Origin: Achatina immaculata
Taxonomy: Eukaryota; Mollusca; Gastropoda; Stylommatophora; Achatinidae
Direction of reading: 5' to 3'
NCBI GenBank assembly: GCA_009760885.1
Contig: CM019701.1
Coordinates: forward strand, 39,425,515 to 39,489,514
Length of the DNA stretch: 64,000 bases
A program made the position numbers and the translations under genes. Within the stretch, counting starts at the first letter, position 1, and each line of letters opens with the position of its first letter. The notes beneath the pieces are model-generated. The model did not search any database. It saw only the letters and a program-made list of their open reading frames with translations, and was not told the DNA's origin. Of this stretch, positions 11,195-22,189 are shown one piece after another.

Positions 11195-11420
11195 TCTTCT
11201 CTCCCTTAGAGAAGACCGTCTTGGAAGGATACATAATAGGAAAAAGAAAGAGAGGATGACCAAGGCGAAGATGGCTGCAAGACATCGTTGATAATCTGGG
11301 AATGGAGGCATCAGCAGCAGGGCATCTTGCTTACAACCGACAGGCATACAGGAGAGCTGTTAGGAAGGCAAAGTTCCAGAAGGGACATGCAAATGACTGA
11401 CTGACTGACTGACTGACTCT
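11195..11420 (+). mobile_element. Family A retrotransposon 3' end
   Basis: Encodes pieces of EDRLGRIHNRKKKERMTKAK, and then AYRRAVRKAKFQKGHAND, with a (TGAC)n tail of six units at 11396-11418. It is 5'-truncated and frameshifted. Confidence 0.8.
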
Positions 11421-11744
11421 CCCTCGCCTTGATGGTGCACGCAGCCACACGGTATCCTGTCTTCTCTCCTATTTTTATCCTCTCTTCTCATCAACATCTC
11501 TATCCACTTCTCGCTCTTTTTTTTTTCCTTCCACTTTTCCTTCTAGCACGATCTTCGGTATATTATTACGTTTTCTGATGTGGCCCAAATATTTTGTTTT
11601 CTTACTCCCTATTTCTTTGAGAAGGTTACGCTGCACTTGTAGTTGTTCCAATATTTATACATTTGTTTTTTTTTTCCCATGTTTCATGAGATATGACTAA
11701 CTTTCCTGTAGGTCGATATTTTTGCTGCTTCTATCCTTGCTTTC

Positions 11745-12240
11745 GACTTCTTTACTTAGTGTCCTGGTTTCTGGTCCGTACAGCAGTGTAGAACAGATAT
11801 AGCATTTTATAGTTTCTGGACCGTACAGTAGTATAGAACATATATAGCATTTTATAGTTTCTGGACCGTACAGCAGTATAGAACATATATAGCATTTTAT
11901 AGTTTCTGGACCGTACAGCAGTATAGAACATATATAACATTTTATAGTTTCTGGACCGTACAGCAGTATAGAACATATATAGCATTTTATAGTTTCTGGA
12001 CCGTACAGTAGTATAGAACAGATATAGCAATTTATAAGTTCTGGACCGTACAGTAGTATAGAACATATATAGATTTTATCATTTCTGGTCCGTACAGTAG
12101 TATAGAATAGCATTTTATAAATCTCTTTTTTTTTTGTTTTTATGGACGTACTCCTGGATAATAGCACTGACTTCATGGAGTTAGAAGTGTGTTCTGTTAT
12201 TTCTTTTCTTCTCTTTATCTCCACTTTCACATCTCCCATC
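11745..12240 (-). mobile_element. Reverse-transcriptase C-terminal remnant with an internal 45-bp array
   Basis: Read on the minus strand, a frame passes through SVLLSRSTSIKTKKKEIYK and then repeats YICSILLYGPETIK about seven times before ending LLYGPETRTLSKEVES. The ILLYGxETxTL motif is the conserved peptide just after the reverse-transcriptase domain of many non-LTR elements. The repeat unit is 45 bp, exactly 15 codons, so the frame stays open through the array. The rest of the element is missing. Confidence 0.65.
11770..12110 (-). repeat. 45-bp tandem array inside the retroelement frame
   Basis: About seven and a half copies of a unit containing TTTCTGGACCGTACAGCAGT and AGAACATATATAGCATTT. 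See the enclosing remnant. Confidence 0.9.
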
Positions 12241-12599
12241 GTCGGTTACTGTTTGGTAAATGGGGTCATTTCATGCCCTAGAACACAGGAACGATTCTAT
12301 CACACCTTCAAGAGTGACCACTCTCATTACAAAGTCAACAGACAGGAGAAACTCAGATATCTGTACTAGAAGTAAGAGTTTAATATCACAGTCATTCTTT
12401 AACTCTCATGTAAAAAAAAAGAGGAGTTTCATCACTTTAGATTTATATATTGTAACAAGGTAAAAAAAAATAGTGAGAAAAAAAAGTTTCTGTTAACTGA
12501 AAATAAATGAATATTTAAAAGCAAGGACGTTAGTTCACTAGTAGCTTTATATGAATTAAGGATAAAATGACTATTATGTTGCAGATAGATACACTCATG

Positions 12600-12935
12600 T
12601 ATTATCACATCCCTGTTATAATGACACAGCTATCTCTTATTTATTACATTTCCCCGTTTTAATGACGTGGAATTCACTTATTTATTACATTTCCCTGTTT
12701 TAATCACGTGACTAGGACTTAATTACCACATTTCCCTGTTTTAATGACGTGACTTTCTCTTATTTATTACATTTCCTTGTTTTAATCACGTGACTTTCTC
12801 TTATTTATTACATTTCCCTGTTTTAATTACGTGACTTTCTCTTATTTATTATATTTCCCTGTTTTAGTGACATTGCTATCACCTTCCTTGTTTCAGTGGC
12901 GTGTGTATGACTTATTTATTACATTTCTCTGTTTA
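12600..12935. repeat. 41-bp minisatellite, about eight copies
   Basis: The unit includes TTATTTATTACATTTCCCTG and TTTTAATCACGTGACTTTCT. The outer copies are diverged. Confidence 0.9.
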
Positions 12936-12939
12936 AATG

Positions 12940-13430
12940 TTGTGACCTTCACTTTCCACATCTGGGACCAAAGCAAAAATAAACAAGAAGAAAATAAAGA
13001 AGACACTAACTGCTCAGCAAAAATTGACCAAGGAAAGCTGAAAGAAATACCGCTGAATCCTAAAATGTATAATGTAAGATAGTTTCAGTGAGTTACAACT
13101 TATAAATAATAAATTTATATACGTATAAATAAATAAAATCTACATCTAAAAAGAAAATAATCAGTCTCTCTGACTGACTGACGCTGAAAAGAGCAATGAG
13201 AATACATCTTTGTTAAATTAGAAAAAACAAATAAAACTTTTAGACGAAAATGGCGCACGCGTCAGATAATGTGTCTTTTCTAATGTGCCCGTTACAATGA
13301 CTTTTAATGTCTGTGCAGTAGGGCTTGATTTAACTGGGAAGTCAGGATGCCGTCTCGTTACAGATTGAGAAGAATTAAGACAACAGTTTTAACAATTATT
13401 ATTTAAGGAATCGTAGATATAAAATTCCTC
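12940..13430. other. No recognised gene
   Basis: AT-rich intergenic DNA without a supported open frame or named repeat. Confidence 0.5.
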
Positions 13431-13525
13431 GATGAGGTTGAAAGACTCACCGAAGACAGGAAAATTTGGCGAACTACTTTGCGAGCCCTATCTGACGTTT
13501 AACGGCAGGGGAAGGATATAAGATA
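13430..13525 (+). mobile_element. 3' end of a non-LTR retrotransposon (family C)
   Basis: Encodes DEVERLTEDRKIWRTTLRAL followed by SDV and a stop, then CGGCAGGGGAAGGATATAAG. This matches the end of the longer minus-strand copy at 52965-53690 (EVEKLAGNRKAWRTTTRALC). Confidence 0.65.
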
Positions 13526-13689
13526 TAAGAAGGTATTTCCTCTTAATTTATTCATTATGTATTTAGAGCACTGGTGCCAGCCAAAATTCAGGGGCAAGAG
13601 GTAGGATCGCCAGAAAAAATTTAAAAAGGTGAAGATAGTCCTATAGCAAAACGCCGTAGAGGGTGAAGCGTTAGAGACCTCAGTATGCT

Positions 13690-13860
13690 GGGCCATCAGC
13701 GTATGAGGTAGGGTGGCCAGTTTCTTTCCTTCCCAAATTTTCTCTGGCACCCATTTTACAAGGTTTGGTCGACCTAGGGGGCCGTAGTGGTCGGAAAAAA
13801 AATCCCGCTCATCTGGGATTTGAACCCTCGACCATTCAGTTGCTAGAGGAATGGTAGAAA
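13690..13860 (-). mobile_element. tRNA-derived SINE, same family as 1150-1372
   Basis: Minus-strand GAGGGTTCAAATCCCAGATG is a B-box, followed by the shared body (CGACCAAACC, GGGTGCCAGAGAAAAT). The tRNA-like 5' half is degraded. Confidence 0.55.
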
Positions 13861-13869
13861 GTATTTTTA

Positions 13870-15180
13870 AAAAACTACCACATTTTAGGGTATGTTTTCA
13901 TATCTAAATATTAAAATAACGTCAGTCACAAACGGCAAAGTTACGTCATGGAAAAGGAATTGAAATAGTATGTTCTAATTCTGCTGAATTTCACTATTTT
14001 GTTTTGTCTATTTCATGCGTCGCGGGTCTCGTTTTCCGTTACTGGTTTGGGGTTGAGCTAAAAAAAAATGTTGGGAACTGCTGGTTTGAATGGTACTGTG
14101 CCAAAAAAAAAGATGCTTGAAAGGAAGTAGCTTTATAATAAATATGAAACAAACAAAAGCATGTGTGAAATCTTGATTCACAGACACAGCTGGCGTAGTG
14201 GCATGAATGGCTGTCTAATGATGATGTTTTAAAAAATGTGTTTGTTTGAGCGAGGGAACTATTTCAACGGCGCGTAGGAAGGCAGAAGTTCCACTGCTAC
14301 TCCATTCTTGCAGACAGGCTATTACACTTCCAAGATGAGCTTTTTTAATAGCTTCGATTCTTTGAGTCATCAACTGGAATGCTGCAGATTTGATGTTTAA
14401 TGAATGTTCTACTCATTAAAAAACACATAGAGCACTCGCGAACAGTCGAATGCCAACTTTCTCCATGCTCTATGACGAAAACGAACGTCAGCTGAGAACA
14501 TTCACTTATTTAATGGCATCAAACAGAAAATAATTCAAAACTAAATATATAAACGGGTAGGTCTGGGGGGGGGGGGGGTAAATTAAAGTTATTTTCCTCC
14601 CTGTATCTGTCTGGTTACACTGCATTAGCGTCTCAGGGAGTTTCAGACATAGGTTCAGAGCAAGCTAACATGCCTGGGTAGCTGCCATGTTATGTTTCCT
14701 CGACGTGCTTTTCACTCTATCTATCCTCTTTTTCTCTCGCACCCTGTACCCAGGTGTGTTCTAGTTGCATCCGCATGCCGCTGGATGTTCTGGATGTTCT
14801 GGATTCATGCGTACGAAGTGCCTGAATCACTGAACTCTCTCTCTCTCTGATTTTCGATGTAGTCCTTCACAAGTGTTGCTCCCAATATTTGCCGACTCTT
14901 TTCCTGATCATGGTTTCTAGAAGGTTTTGTTTAAGGACTTTTCACTATTCCTTTCTGCCACTGTGGCTCACTGCCGACATCTTGCTTAGCTGTGTTCTGA
15001 CTTCTGGCATCTGCGTTTTCTCATCTTCTAAATACAGTTAATATGGTCTTTGTAGGCGAAAATTTAACGTTTTCTCTCCGTAATCATCCGCCGTTGTTGC
15101 TTTTAGAAGTGATTTCCTGTATTTTTCATGAGCGACCATATATTTATAATGTAAAAATAACACTTCCTTTTCATCATAAT
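13870..15180. other. Intergenic sequence, no gene recognised
   Basis: Contains a probable right end of a hAT-like MITE near 14080 (GTTGGGAACTGCTG), a G run at 14567-14577 and a short (TC)n near 14839. No supported coding region. Confidence 0.45.
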
Positions 15181-15189
15181 CATCGTACT

Positions 15190-15295
15190 CATCATCATCA
15201 TCATCTTCTTCTTCTTCTTCTCCTTCTTCTTCTTCGTTGAGCATCTACTGAGTTCAGCAGCCGTCCGAGCCATTGAGGATCTGTTCTTGATCTTT
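15190..15295 (-). repeat. Short dispersed repeat with a GAA-rich tail
   Basis: On the minus strand a segment with CCTCAATGGCTCGGACGGCT runs into (GAAGAA)n and (GAT)n. A related copy is at 61805-61980 (CCTTAATGGCTCGGAAAGCT, then GAAGAAGAAG). It looks like the 3' end of a retroposed element. Confidence 0.35.
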
Positions 15296-15443
15296 TCTTG
15301 TCAACCGTCGACCCCAAGAACACGTGTATCTTTCCACCATCAGCCCTTCAGATTCTAGTTATGTAAGTCTCGTAAGCGTAAATGAATTTCTAAAAATAGA
15401 GCAAAACAGATCCAGGAGGTAGCTAGCCATAAAAAATAGCGGT

Positions 15444-15449
15444 TTTAAT
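15444..15449 (-). promoter_or_regulatory. Candidate poly(A) signal of the coiled-coil gene
   Basis: ATTAAA on the minus strand, about 97 nt past the stop codon at 15546-15548. It is the closest recognised variant, and no AATAAA lies nearer. Confidence 0.3.
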
Positions 15450-15545
15450 GGCAAATATCAACAGTCTATATTTGTGGACGGATATGAATTGTTTAACAAA
15501 AATAAATAAAGGAAACATGTGCTAAAAATGAATATATTGCTAAAC

Positions 15546-15749
15546 CTATTCATGGTAATAATTATCTTCATCCTCTTCTCGCGCTGTTGCCATTCGTCGA
15601 TCGTCCGTGTTGCCCACATTGCGGGACTGAGTTCGTGGAGTCGCACGTGAATTGGCGCGAGATGAAGGCCCGTTGCGCCCAGAAGCAATATCTGGGAGCA
15701 TGCCGTGTTGAGGGTTTGCCAAGGCCAGCTTCCGGTAGCGTTGCTTAAG
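15546..15749 (-). CDS. Coiled-coil gene, exon 11 (terminal)
   Basis: The acceptor CAAATATCCCCAG is followed in phase 0 by LKQRYRKLALANPQHGMLPD, then a Ser/Arg/Asn-rich low-complexity stretch, and the acidic end REEDEDNYYHE with stop TAG (15546-15548). The first residues continue the coiled coil of exon 10 and the rest is probably a disordered tail. The acceptor sits inside the last unit of the 34-bp array that fills the 3' end of the intron. A longer frame on this strand that runs through the array is not the gene's frame. Confidence 0.85.
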   Translation of the reverse strand, partial: LKQRYRKLALANPQHGMLPDIASGRNGPSSRANSRATPRTQSRNVGNTDDRRMATAREEDEDNYYHE

Positions 15750-15764
15750 CTGGGGATATTTGAA

Positions 15765-16240
15765 GCAAAGATAAGGAAATAAGACGTGGATATTTGAAGG
15801 AAAGATAAGGAAATAAGTTGCGAATATTTGAAGGAAAAATAGGGAAATAAGATGGGAATATTTGAAGCAAAGATAAGGAAATAAGACGGGAATATTAGAA
15901 GGAAAGATATGGAAATAAGATGTGAATATTTGAAGGAAAAATAGGGAAATAAGATGGGAATATTTGAAGCAAAGATAAGGAAATAAGATGGGAATATTTG
16001 AAGGAAAAATAAAGAAATAAGATGAGAATATTTGAAGGAAATATAAGGAAATAAGATGAGAATATTTGAAGGAAAGATAAGGAAATAAGATGAGAACATT
16101 TGAAGGAAAGATAAGGAAATAAGATGGGAATATTTGAAGGAAGGATAAGGAAATAAGATGAGAATATTTGAAAGAAAGATACAGAAATAAGATGAGAATA
16201 TTTCAAGTAAAGATAAGGAAATAAGATGAGAATATTTGCT
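15765..16240. repeat. 34-bp minisatellite abutting a splice acceptor, about 14 copies
   Basis: The + strand unit contains GGGAATATTTGAAGGAAAGA and TAAGGAAATAAGAT. Read as the transcript (minus strand) it is pyrimidine-rich (TTATTTCCTTATCTTTCCTT), so it forms an extended polypyrimidine tract before exon 11. The unit nearest the exon reads TTTGCTTCAAATATCCCCAG, where other units have TATTCCCATC. Confidence 0.93.
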
Positions 16241-16364
16241 TCGTAGAAGTAAACGTGAATTTAATGTTTATTTGCGGCGTGGCTATTGCTTGGTCTTAAT
16301 GTGAGCTTCAGTGTTTAAAGTTGGTTACTACACAATATAGAGCGTGAAATATAATATTAATGTT

Positions 16365-16670
16365 TGATTAACGCATGAAAATAGTAAATGTGAGATTCAA
16401 GTGCCGACTGGCGTTGGCTATTATGCTTCTCCAGAGTACACGATCCTTCATGCAGGCCATCAGCTCAGTTGGTGATCTCCTCTCACACCATCCCGTCAGA
16501 GTGTCCAGTATAATTTCTCTTGGTCTTCCTCTTGATCTTCTTCCTTCTATTTTTCCTGTTGTTATAATATTTTCAATGCCCCCTCTTCTCATTGCATGTC
16601 TCATTGTCTCTCTCTTATCTTTTTGACAAGGTTTTTTTTTGTCTCTCCAGCTCTTCTCAAACATTCTACA
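16365..16670 (-). mobile_element. Retrotransposon C-terminal fragment (family D)
   Basis: The minus-strand frame includes GGIENIITTGKIEGRRSRGR, then PREIILDTLTGWCERRSPTE and VLWRSIIANASRH. It shares this layout with 18485-18720. This is the peptide found after the reverse-transcriptase domain of several non-LTR families. No catalytic core is present. Confidence 0.65.
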
Positions 16671-16679
16671 ATTATGGAA

Positions 16680-17640
16680 GGCAACGATAATAAATCAATA
16701 AATTTTATGCTTATTGAAGGCAGTTATTGTAGCTTATAAAACAAAAGGCAGTGATTGTAGCTTATACAACAAAGTAGTGTGTGATTTTTGGCTGAAAAAG
16801 AAACGAAAAAAAAAAACCACTTTCGTTTAACAGAAACAGAGTGTGTAATTGTATGTTACATTATAAAAGGAAAGGAAGCAGACATCATGTAGATATTCTA
16901 TTTTTTTTTTTTGGGGGGGGGGGGGGGGGGGTGGGATTAGTCAAAGAAACAGTGAATATGTTGAAAAAAGAAAAAAACCATATACACTATTTCATATGAT
17001 ATGCTTGATTAACTGAAGTCAGATACGGTTAAGAGAAGCATTATGTAAAGTTGCTTTGTATGTGAAAATGGAGTAGTAAATATTCGTTCTGAAGACAAAC
17101 CAGTTCGCGTTGTGGAATGCAAGACAGTAAACTTATGAGTATAAATAACAGTAAAGAAACATAAAACTCTCAGCCTGGTTATGCTGATGCCTGGTTTCCA
17201 CAGTACGGGATCACGGCATTATATTGTAACGGGTTATACAGAGGAAAGTTCGACCCTGAAAGATGGTCAGACTTGTATAAATTAAAGACAGTAAGGGAAG
17301 TAAGTCAAACTTAGCAGGTCAGTAGGAGCAAAATATGTTAAGAAACTTGAAACAAATGTTCGGAAGGTTGACATGTTTGTTTTAAAAGTTGGAAGAAAAT
17401 AAAATATTACAACAGGTTTTAATTCCAAGAGAGGAAATATCAATATTTTGCAATATAATCAAACCGTCATTAATTTAGCAAATGAATTCTCGCTCGTGGA
17501 CGCTGTCTGGTGCTTTGGCAACCACAACCAATAGTTGACATGCTGGCGGAAAGTTGGCCAACCAGAGCAGACCAAGACCCTGCTGCAAGTCTCCCTTGGT
17601 ACTCCCAGTAACAGACCTAGTCTGGCAAGGATCGCTATAG
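16680..17640. other. Intron sequence with a G run, no gene recognised
   Basis: A T9-G18-like junction at 16900-16931, otherwise AT-rich. A more GC-rich patch at 17490-17640 is probably retroelement-derived but not identified. Confidence 0.4.
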
Positions 17641-17644
17641 TCTT

Positions 17645-17940
17645 CGTGGTGGTCAGTCAGTTATTTGTTCCTTGCAGAACCTTGCCTCCCTAACAGCTCT
17701 CCTGTAGGCCTCTCGGTTGTAAGCAAGATGCCCTACTACTGATGCGTCCATTCGCAGATCATCAACAACGTCTTGCAGCCATCTTCGCCTTGATCTTACT
17801 CCCTTTCTTTTTCCATTATGTATCCTTCCAAGACGGTCTTTTCTAAATTATCATGACTTATAATGTGTCCAAAATATTTAAGTTTTCTATGTTTAATCTT
17901 CTTTACTGGCCAACCTTCTTCAGCATTACCTGTGGTAGAA
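17645..17940 (-). mobile_element. Family A retrotransposon 3' end
   Basis: Minus-strand copy with the LQDVVDDLRMDASVVGHLAY-type peptide and the upstream NLEKTVLEGYIMEKERE region. The tail is a short (TGAC)n remnant (GTCAGTCAG on the + strand). Confidence 0.78.
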
Positions 17941-18173
17941 TCTGTTAAAGAGCTACTGAACACCCCCATTTCATTTATGACATGAAAAAATAGTCGCCAT
18001 AACCTGCTGCCAGTCCGACATGATGATGTGCCTCAATACCTTCACAGCATCGACTGCAAAAAACACCAGATTGCGGTTCCAGGAGACAGAAGACAAGACA
18101 AAAGAAGACACTGATTTATTCTGAATACTTTTAACTTTTGATTTAGACTAAAGACCTATAAAGAGTAACTTAC

Positions 18174-18284
18174 ATCATCGTTCTCTCTAAGAAGACTGTC
18201 TCTTTCCAAGGAAAGTTTGTTCTTTTGCTTGCAGGATTCATCAAAGCTGGACTCTATTTTTTGGCATCTGGATTTCAGCATGCC
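18174..18284 (-). CDS. Coiled-coil gene, exon 10
   Basis: The acceptor TTCATCTACAATTCTAG and donor GATGAT|GTAAGT bracket 111 nt, phase 0 to 0, 37 residues: GMLKSRCQKIESSFDESCKQ and KNKLSLERDSLLRENDD. Leu/Ile at heptad spacing with many charged residues indicates coiled coil. It adds a whole number of codons, so skipping it would preserve frame. Confidence 0.85.
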
Positions 18285-18484
18285 CTAGAATTGTAGATGA
18301 AATAAAAGATACACTAAAGCACTGACCATAACAATTATCTGGTGAGATATAGTCTACTGCGCTGAATATAATACATGTCTAATGGAATATAGTCCGCACA
18401 CATAGAATATAACATTTTTCAGTAAAGACTATAACAATGAACTTATTAAAGATGACTCACCACAACACCTGCCTCATGTACCAT

Positions 18485-18720
18485 GCCTGGAATCGTAGGC
18501 GACCATGTCCCTCCACGGTTTCCGATCCTTCATGTTATTTATCACTTCTGTTGTTATTCTTCTCCCATGCCATTTTGTTAAGCTATCTAAGATTTTCTCT
18601 CTTGCTCTACCTCTCCCTTTCCCGTCTCCCATTTTTCCTGTTGTCACGATATTTTCTATCTCTTCTGTTCTCATTATTGGCCTATAAACCTTGACTGTCT
18701 CTTCCATTGTGTGTTTATTA
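18485..18720 (-). mobile_element. Retrotransposon C-terminal fragment (family D)
   Basis: Minus-strand frame EIENIVTTGKMGDGKGRGRA, then REKILDSLTKWHGRRITTEV and a SRHGT terminus. It is related to 16365-16670 and lies within the intron between exons 9 and 10. Confidence 0.68.
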
Positions 18721-18949
18721 AGCTTCGCTTCTCATTGGCTTTCCTTAGAAATTCTTCATTTGTATTTTGGTTCTCCATGGTAATCTTAACATTTTTCGTA
18801 GGAACCACATTTCCGTTGCCTCTAATGCTCTCATGATCATCGTTCGCGTCCACGTAGTAGTACTGGCTTGATATAGCAACTGAAAACTATTCTCCTAGTA
18901 TCTATTTACAAAGATGGACTGCACAAAATAGATTTCATTTTCATATTTC

Positions 18950-19815
18950 TGCATAGTCAGCGATGTTTTCATTATCTAATATAACAGCTGCATAGTCAGC
19001 GATGTTTTCATTATCTAATATAACAGCTGCATAGTCAGCGATGTTTTCATTATCTAATATAACAGCTGCATAGTCAGCGATGTTTTCATTATCTAATAAC
19101 AGCTGCATAGTCAGCGATATTTACACTACTTAATAATAACAGCTGCATGGTTAGCGATGTTTACACTATCTAATATAATAGTTGCATAGTCAGGGATGTT
19201 TACACTATCTAATAATAACAGCTGCATAGTCAGCGATGTTTACACTATCTAATAATAACAGCTGCATAGTCAGCGATGTTTACATTATCTAATAATAACA
19301 GCAGCATAGTTAGCAATGTTTACACTATCTAATAATAACAGCAGCATAGTTAGCGATGTTTACACTATCTAATAATAACAGCAGCATAGTCAGCGATGTT
19401 TACACTATCTAATAATAACAGCTGCATAGTCAGCGATGTTTACACTATCTAATAATAACAGCTGCATAGTCAGCGATGTTTACACTATCTAATAATAACA
19501 GCTGTATAGTCAGCGATGTTTACACTATCTAATAATAACAGCTGCATAGTCAGCGATGTTTACATTACTTAATAATAACAGCTGCATAGTCAGCGATGTT
19601 TACACTATCTAATAATAACAGCTGCATAGTCAGCGATGTTTACACTACTTAATAATAACAGCTGCATAGTCAGCGATGTTTACACTATCTAATAATAACA
19701 GCTGCATAGTCAGCGATATTTACACTATCTAATATTAACAGTTGCACAGTCAGCGATGTTTACACCATCAAATAATAACAGCTGCATAGTCAGCGATGTT
19801 TACACTAACTACTGT
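18950..19815. repeat. 40-bp minisatellite, about 21 copies
   Basis: Unit: CAGCTGCATAGTCAGCGATG followed by TTTACACTATCTAATAATAA. The first four copies carry TTTTCATTATCTAATATAA instead and are nearly identical to each other, so the array has two sub-blocks. Direct repeats are contiguous with no spacers. Confidence 0.95.
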
Positions 19816-19849
19816 AAGAATGGACTAAACATAACATTTGATGTAAGAG

Positions 19850-20080
19850 TGCCCCGACGGTGTAGTGATCAGTGAGCTGGCCTGTCAGCCAGAAGGTTCA
19901 GTGCGCGGTTTTTTATCTGACTGGCAGGCACCGGGGTCAGCTTAACCTCAGAAAATGAGCACCTGGATTTTCGTTTGGAAAACAAAAGCAGAGAGAACAG
20001 GCTCTGGCACCCCTACCTGTAGTGGCCTAGGTCTGCGAAGGCACTAACACTTCACACATCTACGGCATGCCAATGCCAGG
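19850..20080 (+). mobile_element. tRNA-derived SINE
   Basis: An A-box-like GACGGTGTAGTGATCAGTGA and a B-box-like GAAGGTTCAGTGCGCGG, then a body with CACCGGGGTCAGCTTAACCT ending near AGGCACTAACACTTC. Confidence 0.55.
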
Positions 20081-20219
20081 AGACATTTTAAAAAATATAT
20101 CAGACGTCTATATTATTTGGATACTATCATCAGTATTCCCTTCGTTGTAACAATTTTGTTATGGGTGATTACTGAGCGATATACTTTAACAACTGCACTG
20201 TAGAAGATTACTTACTTAC

Positions 20220-20420
20220 TGTCTGTTTGTATGTCTGCCTGCCTGTCTGCCTGCCTGTCTGTCTGCCTGCCTGTCTGTCAACCTTTAGATCCCCAAACTA
20301 TGGGTCTTCCGCTAGGGTTTTCCACAAACGCCTATCTATTTTTCTCACGTTTTCTTCTTTGGCCTGCCCTTACTCCTATATACTGCTTACTTAGTTGTGT
20401 TGTGGGAGATTGACTATGGC
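20220..20420 (-). mobile_element. Retrotransposon 3' end (family E) with CAGG/CAGA tail
   Basis: Minus-strand GCGTTTGTGGAAAACCCTAG then CGGAAGACCCATAGTTTGGG matches the 3' end of the + copy at 31090-31365 (GCATTTGTGGAAAACCCTTG). The tail is (CAGACAGGCAGG)n, whereas the other copy has (GATA)n. Confidence 0.55.
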
Positions 20421-20577
20421 CTTGGCTGTAAAACGTAAGTAACCAGAGCAGCTACTAAATAAGAAAATTTGGACACGTCCATGAGAGAAACATTTAGAAA
20501 TCTGCGCTTCATTTTCAGGTTTTCTATATCAAAGAGATTCAGCTTGCAAGTGCCCACTTTTACAACGTAAGACTCAC

Positions 20578-20790
20578 CTTCTCCTCGTTCAGTCTTCGAG
20601 TCTGTGTCCTCAGCAATGTGACCTCATCAGACAAAATCTTGATCTGGTGGACCATGTCCTGATCTGGGTCCCGAAGATGTAGAATTTCCTTCTCTTGCTG
20701 GTCAGCGAGGACCTTCAGTCTGGCGTTCTCCGACTGCAGTTTGGTGAGGTCTCTATTCAGCATGTGGTTTCTGACCTCACTGGAATTCAA
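20578..20790 (-). CDS. Coiled-coil gene, exon 9
   Basis: The acceptor TTTTGGCCACAATCAG and donor GAGAAG|GTGAGT bracket 213 nt, phase 0 to 0, 71 residues. The sequence LTKLQSENARLKVLADQQEK and QIKILSDEVTLLRTQTRRLN has clear heptads. A DPDQDM insert breaks the coil near the middle. It lies directly between exons 8 and 10 in frame. Confidence 0.87.
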
Positions 20791-20829
20791 CTGATTGTGG
20801 CCAAAAGAATACAGAAATTCTACTTAGAT

Positions 20830-21520
20830 TAGTCAATATAGGGCAAATCGATTGTCTTTGTCTGTAATTAAAAAAAAAAAAGATATTATTGTACAAAGTT
20901 GAGTAAATGAAATATTCACTGTAGAAACATGTGCTATTTGCTTTCTCCTGTTTTCATGTTTTGTGTTACCTACATTTGCTGCTCACTTATATTAGTATCA
21001 GTGATGGGAAGGGAGATGGGATTCAGTTTTGCTTATAAAATGAAATGTTTATCTTCATCAACTTCTAGAATCACTTTTCATCTCTACAGACATCTTCTAC
21101 TCCGTCTTGCTTTATTTTTTTTTATTTTTTGCTTTTACTTAGAAATAAGAGACCAATTTTGACATGAAAAACCTTATGTTTTTAACACACTAACAATGAG
21201 CTGTGTATTCCAGTATGTTTGGTCCCCCCCCCCCCCCCTTCACTATATTCATCTTTCTTTTTTGTTCAGATTTTGGGGTTTGATAATATTGATATCAAAG
21301 AAAACATAACATCATCCAGTCGTAGAAAAATCAGAGCACTTCGCAGCATTCAAACTCAAGTTCCATTTTCTAATTTGATGAACTTCTAAACCACTGAGCC
21401 ACCAGATACTTGCAGGTCACGCGAAAGAAAATTAAAACTGAACTGAATTTCAGAATAAAAACCAAATTAAGTCAACAGATGTGATTCTCTAGGGACCTAG
21501 CACCAAGTAATTGATTATTA
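20830..21520. other. Intron sequence, no gene recognised
   Basis: Contains poly-A at about 20868-20881 and a C run at 21225-21238. Nothing else was identified. Confidence 0.45.
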
Positions 21521-21524
21521 CTAC

Positions 21525-21700
21525 TGAAGATAGAGACTACTACTGGAGATAGATTATTACTGGGGATAGATTACTACTGAAGATAGATTACAAGTGGAGA
21601 TAGCTTACTACCGGGGATAGATTACTACTGGAGATAGATTACTACTGGAGATAGATTACAGATTACTACTGGAGATAGATTACTACTGAAGATAGATTAG
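21525..21700. repeat. 17-bp minisatellite, about ten copies
   Basis: Unit TACTACTGGAGATAGAT with small variants, in the intron between exons 8 and 9. Confidence 0.9.
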
Positions 21701-21924
21701 ATATAGTTTTATCTAACGAAATATCTAGACACTTTAGTGCTGCATTTTTAGATCCTCCGTTGCTTGTTAGTGCCGAGATAATTATTTCAGTAAGTACAAC
21801 ACGTCTTTATTTCTCATTTAAAATTGCTTACACCTACACTTACATTTCTGACAGATGTTCTAAACTAACGAAAACAATAAACATAAAACACTTCACTAGG
21901 TAAGCACACGACACAGTATATTGT

Positions 21925-22020
21925 CGGCAAGGTGGCCGAGCTGGCATCGCGTTGGCCATCACCTGACTTGCTTCATGCCCTACTGGAGTCGGCACTCAAG
22001 TCCCAGTCATTATCTTACTA
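21925..22020 (+). mobile_element. tRNA-derived SINE head
   Basis: AAGGTGGCCGAGCTGGCATC resembles a Leu/Ser-type A-box region and CACTCAAGTCCCAGTC a B-box. No acceptor stem closes, so it is not called a tRNA gene. Confidence 0.45.
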
Positions 22021-22189
22021 TTTTTGTTTGTTTGCTTGTCTTTCAGTCTAAAATGATTTGTCTAATATATTTTTTTTCCAAGGCAGTCAAGCATACTTGG
22101 CTCTAACAGTTTTCTGTATCTGAGCCTCGCTCCCGTCTGTTTTCTGCTCCAGGATACCATACAGCCGGCACGAGCCTTGCCAAACTTAC

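Noticed and set aside
15458..16206. 213- and 103-codon Phe/Ile/Ser-rich minus frames
   Set aside because: They read the 34-bp array through into exon 11 in a frame other than the gene's. The exon frame is fixed by phase with exon 10.
18950..19815. CRISPR-like look of regular direct repeats
   Set aside because: Units are contiguous with no unique spacers, the genome is eukaryotic, and no cas genes are present. Same for the other arrays.
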